Both the position numbers and the translations under genes were made by a program. The notes below the pieces were generated by a model. The model saw only the letters and a list, made by a program, of their open reading frames with translations, searched no databases and was not told the origin of the DNA. Below, piece after piece: positions 8,610 to 15,572 of a stretch of DNA of 36,887 nt. This DNA is from Kineosporia sp. R_H_3 (GTDB taxonomy: Bacteria > Actinomycetota > Actinomycetes > Actinomycetales > Kineosporiaceae). Within the stretch, counting starts at the first letter, position 1. Every line of letters begins with the position of its first letter. Where the stretch lies: positions 16,378-53,264 of the forward strand of contig NZ_MWLL01000232.1 in the NCBI RefSeq assembly GCF_002198675.1. Direction: 5' to 3'.

Positions 8610-8975
8610 ATGGGCGAGGTGGACGCAGCGGACGGCGGCGGGCCGGACGTCGCGCAGGTGCTCGCGGCCCTGAGCCGCTGGATCGACGAGCACCCGGCGA
8701 ACGCCGCGCGCGACCGCGAGGCCGCGTTGTGGGGCCGGCTCTCGAAGGTCACCGAGGAGGCCGGCGAGGTCGTCGCGGCGCTCATCGCCGTCACCGGCCA
8801 GAACCCGCGCAAGCCGCCGAGCGGCTCCATGGCGGACGTCGAGTCCGAGCTGCTCGACGTCGCGGTGACGGCGCTCGCGGCCGTCGAGCACCTGCGCGGC
8901 AACGACGGCAGCTCGACGGCCGCGCTCGAGGCGCACGTGCGGGCGCTCGCCGTCCGGGCCGGGCTGACCGGCTGA
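8610..8975 (+). CDS. MazG-like nucleotide pyrophosphohydrolase
   Basis: 121 residues. The metal-binding pattern of the all-alpha NTP-PPase fold is present: KVTEEAGEVVAAL (EExxE) and, about 30 residues later, ESELLDVAVTAL (ExxxD). Such enzymes hydrolyse (d)NTPs to NMP and pyrophosphate and clean the nucleotide pool. The single short domain is typical of the MazG-like (not full MazG) group. The nucleotide substrate is not predictable. Start ATG at 8610; upstream GGGGAC is a plausible but weak ribosome site. Convergent with the dehydratase gene. Confidence 0.85.
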   Translation: MGEVDAADGGGPDVAQVLAALSRWIDEHPANAARDREAALWGRLSKVTEEAGEVVAALIAVTGQNPRKPPSGSMADVESELLDVAVTALAAVEHLRGNDGSSTAALEAHVRALAVRAGLTG

Positions 8976-8995
8976 CCGGCTGAGCTGGTCGGCCG
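8969..8995. terminator. Possible hairpin terminator
   Basis: A 9-bp stem with one G-T pair (8969-8977 with 8987-8995), 9-nt loop, begins inside the last codons of the MazG-like gene and lies before the convergent dehydratase stop at 9010. Confidence 0.4.
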
Positions 8996-9009
8996 CGGCG
9001 AGCGGCCCG

Positions 9010-10812
9010 TCAGTGCGACTCGCGGCTCACGGCGGACCCGCTGGAGCCGACGAGGAAGTCGAGGTCGGCGCCGCTGTCGGCCTGCTGGACGTGGTCGACG
9101 TAGAGCCGTTCCCAGCCCCGCGCAGGGTTCGCGAACGCGGCCGCGGTGGCGGGGTCGAGGGTCCGCCGGGCGAGCTCCTCGGCCGGGACGTCGAGCTCGA
9201 GCCGGCGGCCGGGGACGTCGAGGACGACCGTGTCGCCGGTGCGCACGAGGCCGAGGACCCCGCCGGCGGCGGCCTCGGGGGCGACGTGCAGGACGACGGT
9301 GCCGTACGCCGTCCCGCTCATCCGGCCGTCGCAGACCCGCACCATGTCCCGCACGCCGGCCTCGAGGAGCTTCGTCGGCAGCGGCATGTTCGCCACCTCG
9401 GGCATCCCCGGGTAGGCCTTGGGGCCGCAGCCGCGCAGGACGAGGACGGAGTCGGCGGTGACGTCGAGGTCCGGGTCGTCGATCCGGGCGTGGAAGTCCT
9501 CGATCGAGTCGAAGACGACGGCCGGCCCGCGGTGCGTGAGCAGCTCCGGGGACGCCGCGGCCGGCTTGATGATCGCGCCGTCCGGTGCGAGGTTGCCGCG
9601 CAGGACGGCGATCCCGCCCTCGGCGAGCAGCGGGGCCTCCCGGGGGCGGATCACCTCACGGTCCCAGACCTGGCCGTCGTCCCCGCCGTCGTGCAGGTGG
9701 TCGACGAGGCTGCGGCCGCTCACCGTGAGGGCGGCCGGGTCGAGCAGGTCCGCGACCTCGCGCAGGACCGCGTGCAGGCCGCCGGCCCGGTAGAGGTCGT
9801 CCATGAGGAACCGGCCCGCGGGCTGCAGGTCGACGAGGACCGGCACCCGGGAGCCGATCCGGTCGAAGTCGTCGAGCGTCAGGTCGATCCCGAGCCGGCC
9901 GGCGATCGCGAGCAGGTGCACGACGGCGTTGGTGGAGCCGCCGATCGCGGCGAGCGTGACGATCGCGTTGTGGAAGGACGCCTTCGACAGGAACGTCGAC
10001 GGGCGGCGGTCGGCGGTGACGAGGTCGACGGCGAGCCGCCCGGTGGCGTGCGCGCCCTCGAGCAGCCGCGCGTCGGGGGCGGGGGTCCCGGCGAGGCCGG
10101 GCAGGACGGTGCCGAGCGCCTCGGCGAGCAGGCCCATCGTCGAGGCCGTGCCCATCGTGTTGCAGTGCCCCTTGGAGCGGATCATCGAGGACTCCGACCG
10201 GACGAACGCCTCGTTCGAGAGCGTCCCGCCGCGGACCTCCTCGGACAGCCGCCACACGTCGGTGCCGCAGCCGAGCGGGGTGCCGCGGAACGTGCCGGTG
10301 AGCATCGGCCCGCCGGGGACGACGACCGCGGGCAGGTCGACGGACGCGGCGGCCATGAGGAGCGCGGGGATCGTCTTGTCGCAGCCGCCGAGCAGGACGA
10401 CCGCGTCGACCGGGTTGGCGCGGAGCATCTCCTCGATCGCCATCGCGGCCATGTTCCGCCAGAGCATCGCGGTCGGCCGGACCTGGGTCTCGCCCAGCGA
10501 GACCACGGGCAGCTCGAGCGGGGTGCCGCCCGCGGCGTGGACGCCGTCCCGCACCGACGCCGCCACCTCGGTGAGGTGACGGTTGCACGGGGTCAGGTCG
10601 GACGCCGTGTTCGCGATCACGACCTGCGGCCGGTCGAAGCCGTCGCCGGGGACGCCGCGGCGCATCCAGGCCCGGTGGATGTAGGCGTTCCGGTCGTCGC
10701 CGGCGTACCACTGCGCACTGCGGAGTCCGCTGCGCGACCCACCGCGCAGCGCCGTGCCGTTCTCGGTCCTGTCCAACGCGAACCCCTCACCGGTGCGGGC
10801 GACCTCGGCCAC
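9010..10812 (-). CDS. IlvD/Edd-family sugar-acid dehydratase (probable aldonate dehydratase)
   Basis: About 600 residues. IlvD/Edd enzymes remove water from 2,3-dihydroxy acids with an Fe-S cluster and Mg2+. The three cluster cysteines are visible in ASDLTPCNRHL, LLGGCDKTIPALL and SKGHCNTMGTAS. The C-terminal domain has CGPKAYPGMPE and the catalytic Ser region CDGRMSGTAYG. The longer internal sequence and the divergent hydrolase, dehydrogenase and aldolase genes favour a pentonate or hexonate dehydratase (L-arabinonate or D-xylonate type) that gives a 2-keto-3-deoxy acid, over branched-chain amino acid IlvD. The start is either GTG 10812 or GTG 10827; both have weak upstream purine tracts. 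The intergenic gap to the divergent operon is only about 70 bp, so promoters overlap. Confidence 0.85.
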   Translation of the reverse strand: MAEVARTGEGFALDRTENGTALRGGSRSGLRSAQWYAGDDRNAYIHRAWMRRGVPGDGFDRPQVVIANTASDLTPCNRHLTEVAASVRDGVHAAGGTPLELPVVSLGETQVRPTAMLWRNMAAMAIEEMLRANPVDAVVLLGGCDKTIPALLMAAASVDLPAVVVPGGPMLTGTFRGTPLGCGTDVWRLSEEVRGGTLSNEAFVRSESSMIRSKGHCNTMGTASTMGLLAEALGTVLPGLAGTPAPDARLLEGAHATGRLAVDLVTADRRPSTFLSKASFHNAIVTLAAIGGSTNAVVHLLAIAGRLGIDLTLDDFDRIGSRVPVLVDLQPAGRFLMDDLYRAGGLHAVLREVADLLDPAALTVSGRSLVDHLHDGGDDGQVWDREVIRPREAPLLAEGGIAVLRGNLAPDGAIIKPAAASPELLTHRGPAVVFDSIEDFHARIDDPDLDVTADSVLVLRGCGPKAYPGMPEVANMPLPTKLLEAGVRDMVRVCDGRMSGTAYGTVVLHVAPEAAAGGVLGLVRTGDTVVLDVPGRRLELDVPAEELARRTLDPATAAAFANPARGWERLYVDHVQQADSGADLDFLVGSSGSAVSRESH

Positions 10813-10881
10813 TAGCGTGTCTACCACCTGGACGGCGCACCTCACCCAGCCCTTGCCGTCAGCGAGCCCGGAGGACCCTTC

Positions 10882-11742
10882 ATGAAGCTCATGCGGATCG
10901 GCGCCGCCGGTGCCGAGCGGCCCGTCGTGCGGGTGGACGACGCGACGTACGTGGACGTCTCGGACGTCACCGACACGTACGGCGAGGCGTTCTTCGGGTC
11001 GGGCGGGCTCGACCGGGTGCGGGCGGCCTTCGACGAGCGGGTGGCGTCCGGGCAGGTCCGGCGGTTCGCGGGCGAGCGGGTCGGGGCGCCGATCGCCCGC
11101 CCGCACCAGATCCTCTGCATCGGGCTCAACTACAGCGACCACGCCGCCGAGACCGGCGCGACCGTGCCCGCCGAGCCGGTGCTCTTCACGAAGTCCCCCA
11201 ACACCCTCGTCGGGCCGGACGACGACGTGCGGATCCCGCGCGGGTCGACGAAGACCGACTGGGAGGTCGAGCTCGGGATCGTCATCGGCTCCCGCACGAG
11301 CTACCTCGACTCGCCGGAGGCGGCCCGCGACGTCATCGCCGGCTTCTGCGTGGTCAACGACGTCAGCGAGCGCGCGTTCCAGATGGAGCGCAGCGGCCAG
11401 TGGTCCAAGGGCAAGTCCGCGGAGACGTTCAACCCGGCCGGCCCGTGGCTCGTCACGCCCGACGAGATCCCCGACGTCCTCGCCCTGCCGATGTGGCTGG
11501 AGGTCAACGGCATCCGGCGGCAGGACGGCACCACGGCGAACATGATCTTCGACCCGTACGTCGTCGTCCACCACCTGAGCCAGTTCATGGTCCTCGAGCC
11601 CGGGGACCTCATCAACACCGGCACCCCGGCCGGCGTGGGCCTCGGGATGAAGCCGCCGACCTTCCTCGCCCCCGGGGACGTCATGACGCTCGGCATCGAG
11701 GGCCTCGGGAGCCAGCGCCAGACCGTGCTGCCGCCGCGGTGA
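10882..11742 (+). CDS. Fumarylacetoacetate hydrolase family protein (probable 2,4-diketo-3-deoxy sugar-acid hydrolase)
   Basis: 286 residues; GGAGG at 10870-10874 places the start at ATG 10882. FAH fold: N-terminal small domain, then IGLNYSDHAAETG, FTKSPNTLVGPDDDV, the metal-binding TDWEVELGIVIG, INTGTPAGVGLGM and a C-terminal IEGLGSQRQ. Length and motifs match the group that hydrolyses C-C bonds of 2,4-diketo-3-deoxy acids (fuconate/rhamnonate pathway) or ureidoglycolate-lyase-like members. With the dehydratase and the downstream dehydrogenase it fits the hydrolytic branch: dehydratase, 4-dehydrogenase, hydrolase, giving pyruvate plus a hydroxy acid. It overlaps the next gene by four bases. 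Confidence 0.85.
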   Translation: MKLMRIGAAGAERPVVRVDDATYVDVSDVTDTYGEAFFGSGGLDRVRAAFDERVASGQVRRFAGERVGAPIARPHQILCIGLNYSDHAAETGATVPAEPVLFTKSPNTLVGPDDDVRIPRGSTKTDWEVELGIVIGSRTSYLDSPEAARDVIAGFCVVNDVSERAFQMERSGQWSKGKSAETFNPAGPWLVTPDEIPDVLALPMWLEVNGIRRQDGTTANMIFDPYVVVHHLSQFMVLEPGDLINTGTPAGVGLGMKPPTFLAPGDVMTLGIEGLGSQRQTVLPPR

Positions 11743-12791
11743 CGACGGCCGGCGCTGCGGACGACAGCCCGATGCGGGCCTTCGTCGTCACCGGTCCCGG
11801 CCGGGCCGGGGTCGAGGAGGTCCCGCGACCGGTCGCGGCGCCCGGCGAGGTCGTCGTGGACGTCGAGCGGGTCGGGGTCTGCGGCACCGACGTCGAGTTC
11901 TTCACCGGCGAGATGGCCTACCTGCACGACGGCCACGCCGCGTTCCCGATGCGGTTGGGCCACGAGTGGTGCGGCACGGTCGCCTCCGTCGGTGCCGGGG
12001 TCGACCCGGCGTGGACCGGCCGCCGGGTCGTCGGCGACACGATGCTCGGCTGCGGGGCCTGCGCGCGCTGCGCCTCGGGCCGTCAGCACGTCTGCGCGCA
12101 GCGCACCGAGGTCGGCATCCGGGGCGGGCGGCCCGGCGCGCTCGCCGAGCAGGTCGCCGTCCCGGTCACCTCGCTGCACGCACTGCCCGCCGCCGTCGAC
12201 GTCGTCGCCGGGGCGCTCGTCGAACCCGGCGGCAACGCGCTGCGGGCCGCCCAGGGCGCCGCGCTGCACCCGGGCGACCGGGTGCTCGTGCTCGGCCCGG
12301 GGGCGATCGGGCTGCTCACCGCGCTGTTCGCCCGCGCGGCGCAGGCCGACGTGCACCTCGTCGGGCTCGACGAGGCGTCGCTCGCCTTCGCCCGCACCCT
12401 CGGCTTCGGGCAGTCGTGGACCTGGGAGACGCTGCCCGACCTGCCCTTCGACGCCGTCGTCGACTGCTCGAACGCCCCCGGCCTGCCCGCCCGGGCGCTC
12501 GACCTCGTCGAGCCGGGCAAGCGGGTCGTCTACATCGGGCTCGCGGGCACGCCGAGCCTCGTCGACACCCGCACCGTCGCCCTCAAGGACGTCACGTGCG
12601 TCGGGGTGCTGTCGGCGTCGCCCGGGCTCGCCGGGGCGATCGAGGCCTACGCGCAGGGCGCCGTCGACCCGAGGCCGCTCGTCGCGGCGACGGTCGGCCT
12701 GGACGCCGTGGCCGCCGTCCTCGCCGGCGACCGGCCGGCCGGGGCCGGCGACGGACCGAAGATCCACGTCGACCCGAGACTGCTGCCGTGA
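11739..12791 (+). CDS. Zinc-dependent alcohol/polyol dehydrogenase (MDR family)
   Basis: 350 residues from the GTG at 11739 (GTGA overlap with the hydrolase stop), or 339 from ATG 11772, where homology to the family begins. Catalytic zinc site: VGVCGTDVEFF (Cys) and RLGHEWCGTV (His, Glu). Structural zinc site: CGACARCASGRQHVC, four cysteines. Rossmann fold VLVLGPGAIGLL binds NAD(P). The substrate is probably a sugar or deoxy sugar acid, judged from the operon: either the sugar oxidation at the start of the pathway or the oxidation of the 2-keto-3-deoxy acid. Coupled by a further 4-nt overlap to the aldolase gene. Confidence 0.88.
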   Translation: MTTAGAADDSPMRAFVVTGPGRAGVEEVPRPVAAPGEVVVDVERVGVCGTDVEFFTGEMAYLHDGHAAFPMRLGHEWCGTVASVGAGVDPAWTGRRVVGDTMLGCGACARCASGRQHVCAQRTEVGIRGGRPGALAEQVAVPVTSLHALPAAVDVVAGALVEPGGNALRAAQGAALHPGDRVLVLGPGAIGLLTALFARAAQADVHLVGLDEASLAFARTLGFGQSWTWETLPDLPFDAVVDCSNAPGLPARALDLVEPGKRVVYIGLAGTPSLVDTRTVALKDVTCVGVLSASPGLAGAIEAYAQGAVDPRPLVAATVGLDAVAAVLAGDRPAGAGDGPKIHVDPRLLP

Positions 12792-13642
12792 CCGGGGCGA
12801 CCGACCAGCCCGGCACCGACACCGAGCGCCTGCGCGCCCTGTGGTCGCGCGACCTGCCGGCGTTCGGCCTGTGGAGCGCCCTTGCGGACCCGGTCGTCGC
12901 CGAGCTCCTCGGCACCGGGCCGTTCGACTACGTCTGCCTCGACCTGCAGCACGGTTTCGGTTCTCTCGCAACGCTTCCGCCCGTCCTGGGCGCGATGCGG
13001 GCCGGCGGCCGGGCGCCGCTCGTGCGGGTGCCGTGGAACGAGCCCGCCGGCATCATGCGGGCGCTCGACTCGGGTGCGGCCGGCGTCGTCGTCCCGATGG
13101 TGAGCAGCCCGCAGGAGGCCGCCGCGGCGGCGGCCGCGTGCCGTTTCCCGCCGAAGGGCTCGCGGAGCTGGGGGCCGTTCTGGGGCGACGTCACCGGCCG
13201 GTCGGCGCCCGCGCCGCAGGTGCAGGACGACGGCGTGCTCTGCCTCGTCATGGTCGAGACGGCCGCTGGGCTGGCCGCCGTCGAGGAGATCGCGCGCGTC
13301 CCCGGCGTCGACGGGATCTACGTCGGGCCGAACGACCTCGCGCTGACGACTGGCCACGGCCGCACGACGTACCGCGAGTCGCCCGAGATCGGGGCCATGG
13401 TCGACCGGGTCGTCGCCGCGTGCGGCGCCGCCGGGATCGTTGCCGGGCTGCACTGCTCGGACGTCGCCATGGCGGCGCACTGGGCTCAGCGCGGCGTCCG
13501 GATGCTCACGGTCGCGCAGGACTCCGGGCTGCTGCGGGCGGCGCTGCGGCGCACCTGGCGCGACCTCGACGCGGCGACCGCGCTGTCGTCGACGCGCGGC
13601 TCCGCGCCGTTGCCGGACGGGGACGAGCGCTCCGCGTACTGA
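12788..13642 (+). CDS. HpcH/HpaI family aldolase
   Basis: 284 residues from the GTG at 12788, overlapping the dehydrogenase stop by four bases. Class II pyruvate aldolase: DYVCLDLQHG (the base His), VRVPWNEPAGIMRALDSGA, GVVVPMVSSPQEA, the metal ligand Glu in VMVETAAGLA, and VDGIYVGPNDLALTTG with the Asp ligand. It is like RhmA/GarL enzymes that cleave 2-keto-3-deoxy acids to pyruvate and an aldehyde. Its presence beside the FAH hydrolase means the cluster could split the same intermediate by an aldol route and a hydrolytic route. The exact sugar acid is not resolved. Confidence 0.88.
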   Translation: MTGATDQPGTDTERLRALWSRDLPAFGLWSALADPVVAELLGTGPFDYVCLDLQHGFGSLATLPPVLGAMRAGGRAPLVRVPWNEPAGIMRALDSGAAGVVVPMVSSPQEAAAAAAACRFPPKGSRSWGPFWGDVTGRSAPAPQVQDDGVLCLVMVETAAGLAAVEEIARVPGVDGIYVGPNDLALTTGHGRTTYRESPEIGAMVDRVVAACGAAGIVAGLHCSDVAMAAHWAQRGVRMLTVAQDSGLLRAALRRTWRDLDAATALSSTRGSAPLPDGDERSAY

Positions 13643-13678
13643 CCGCCCGAGCCGACCGACCGCCGCCCGAGCCGCCGG

Positions 13679-14083
13679 TCAGGCGCTCGCGGCCCGCTGC
13701 GCCTCGACCTCGGCGATGCTCCGCAGCACGCAGAACTCGTTGCCCTCCGGGTCGGCGAGGACGACCCAGCCGGAGCCGTCGGGCTGCCGGCGGTCGGCGA
13801 CCTCGGTGGCGCCGTGGGCGCGCAGCCGGGCCACCTCCTCGTCGCGGGTGCCGTCCGCCGGGCGCAGGTCGAAGTGGATCCGGTTCTTGACCTGCTTGAC
13901 GTCCGGGACGGTGAGGAAGAGCAGCTGGTGGCCGCCGTCCGCCGAGCGGATGAGGCACTCCTCGTGGTCGGGCAGGTTCGGGTCGTCCGGGTCCTCGGCG
14001 TACCCGAGGACCTCGGACCACCACACCGACAGCGTGTGGGCGTTCGCGCAGTCGATGCTCGTGTGCGAGACGTAGGAGGTCAT
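13679..14083 (-). CDS. Glyoxalase/VOC superfamily protein
   Basis: 134 residues, ATG at 14083 with AGGA before it. One VOC module pair: SHTSIDCANAHTLSVWWSEVLGY, then NRIHFDLRPADG and WVVLADPEGNEFCVL, the usual beta-alpha-beta-beta-beta arrangement with His and Glu metal-type positions. Members of this actinobacterial subgroup are uncharacterised and not true glyoxalase I. Convergent with the aldolase gene; a 31-bp gap separates it from the NTF2-like gene upstream on the same strand, so both may be co-transcribed. Confidence 0.85.
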   Translation of the reverse strand: MTSYVSHTSIDCANAHTLSVWWSEVLGYAEDPDDPNLPDHEECLIRSADGGHQLLFLTVPDVKQVKNRIHFDLRPADGTRDEEVARLRAHGATEVADRRQPDGSGWVVLADPEGNEFCVLRSIAEVEAQRAASA

Positions 14084-14114
14084 CCCGGCATCCTGCCGCG
14101 CGGCCCGGACGGCG

Positions 14115-14543
14115 TCAGGTCGGTTTCCCTCCGCCGGCCTCGAGCTGCGCCCGCATGAGCTCGACGAGCTTCTCCAGCCCGCGCAGCGGCCGGACCATGA
14201 CGGTGAAGTCGACGATCCTCCCGTCGGCGTCCCAGCGCACGAGGTCGACACCGTGCACGTCGAGCCCGTCGAGGGTCGCGGTGAACTCGAGCACCGCCGA
14301 GTCCTCGCCGAAGAGCTCGCGGTGGTAGGTCAGGGTCGGACCGAGCACCACGAGGGCGGCCGACAGGTAGGCGAGCGTGAGCGGCTTGCCCTCCTGCGGG
14401 GCGTGCACGGCGGGGGAGCGGAACACGCAGCCGTCGGCGACGACCGACCGGAGCAGCTCCCGGTCGCGGGTCTCGACGACCCGGTGCCACGCCTCGACGG
14501 TCGCGGGGCGGGTGGTGCCGTCCGGTGCGTGCGTGCCTGGCAT
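14115..14543 (-). CDS. NTF2/SnoaL-like protein
   Basis: 142 residues, ATG at 14543. NTF2-like cone fold: WHRVVETRDRELLRSVVADGCVFRSP at the start, a middle helix, then YHRELFGEDSAVLEFTATLDG, HGVDLVRWDADGRIVDFTVMVRPL. The strand pattern is typical of SnoaL-like polyketide-cyclase homologues of unknown function. Located upstream of the VOC gene on the same strand. Confidence 0.82.
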   Translation of the reverse strand: MPGTHAPDGTTRPATVEAWHRVVETRDRELLRSVVADGCVFRSPAVHAPQEGKPLTLAYLSAALVVLGPTLTYHRELFGEDSAVLEFTATLDGLDVHGVDLVRWDADGRIVDFTVMVRPLRGLEKLVELMRAQLEAGGGKPT

Positions 14544-14702
14544 CGGATCCGTCCTCCGTCGTCGGGTGCCGTGCCGCGAACCTACCCGTCCGGGGCGGCG
14601 CGGCGGCCCAGGACGTTGGGGCGCTGACCGTGGGGCCCGACCGCAGGAGACTGGAACCGGGCGCCCGTCGGGTGTCCCGGCGGGCCTCCGGGGGAGGTCG
14701 CC

Positions 14703-15563
14703 ATGCGCACCCGTACGTGCCGCACCGCAACCGTCACCACTGTCGCCGCGGCGTTCGTGCTGGCCCTCGCGGGCTGTGCCGGCGGTTCGCCGGGGGCGTC
14801 CGGGACCACCGGGACGGCACCGACGACGTCCGCCCCGACGGCGACGACGGGCCCCGCCGCCCCCTCGACCACCTCGCCCGGCAGGACGAGCACCACGCCG
14901 CCGCCGAGCACCTCGTCGACGAGTGCCGGCGTCCCGGCGCTGCGTCACGGCTACCTCCCGCTGTGGCCGTTCGCGTCCGGCCGCCAGGTCCTCGCCTGGC
15001 AGCGGGCGTACCGGTCCGCCGGCACCCAGGCGTGGCACCGCTCCGAGCGGGAGACCGCCGTCGCGTTCGCCCACGGCTACCTCGGCTACTCGGAGATCGA
15101 CCGTGTGACGTCCCGTGCGGGGACGGCGTCCGACGCGCTCGTCGGCGTCGGCTGGGCGGACCCGAACGGGCGCGACGTCACCGTCGGCCTGGTCCACCTG
15201 CTCCGGTTCGGCACCGGGGCGGACGCACCGTGGGAGGTCGTCGGCACCCGCGACACCGTGCTGTCGCTGACGTCGCCGCGCTACGGCAGCACGGTGACCT
15301 CGCCGATGACGGTGGGCGGTCGGATCACGGGCGTCGACGAGAGCCTCGTCGTGGCCGTCCGGTCGCTGCCCGGCACCGACCCGCTCGTCGAGACCGAGGG
15401 CGTCCCGGCGGGCGGCGAGGACACCCCGTGGCGGATGCGGGTCCCGTTCACCGCACCGGACGGCGCCGTGCTCACGGTCTCGGTGTCGACGGGCGGGCAC
15501 CTCATGGCCGTCGAGGCGTTCGCCGTCACCGGCGTGCGGGTCTCGTCGGCCACGGGGAGGTGA
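14703..15563 (+). CDS. Lipoprotein with Gmad2 immunoglobulin-like domain
   Basis: 286 residues; GGGGGAGG before ATG 14703. A lipoprotein signal (lipobox LALAGC, Cys about residue 24) is followed by a Thr/Pro/Ser-rich linker of about 45 residues, then a mixed domain (LRHGYLPLWPFASGRQVLAW...) and a C-terminal Gmad2 domain (SPRYGSTVTSPMTVGGRITG...VVAVRSLPG). Gmad2 is a beta-sandwich found on surface proteins of Gram-positive bacteria. Role unknown, attached outside the membrane. Nine bp upstream of the P-type ATPase gene, so possibly an accessory factor for it. Confidence 0.82.
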   Translation: MRTRTCRTATVTTVAAAFVLALAGCAGGSPGASGTTGTAPTTSAPTATTGPAAPSTTSPGRTSTTPPPSTSSTSAGVPALRHGYLPLWPFASGRQVLAWQRAYRSAGTQAWHRSERETAVAFAHGYLGYSEIDRVTSRAGTASDALVGVGWADPNGRDVTVGLVHLLRFGTGADAPWEVVGTRDTVLSLTSPRYGSTVTSPMTVGGRITGVDESLVVAVRSLPGTDPLVETEGVPAGGEDTPWRMRVPFTAPDGAVLTVSVSTGGHLMAVEAFAVTGVRVSSATGR

Positions 15564-15572
15564 CGGGCGCCC

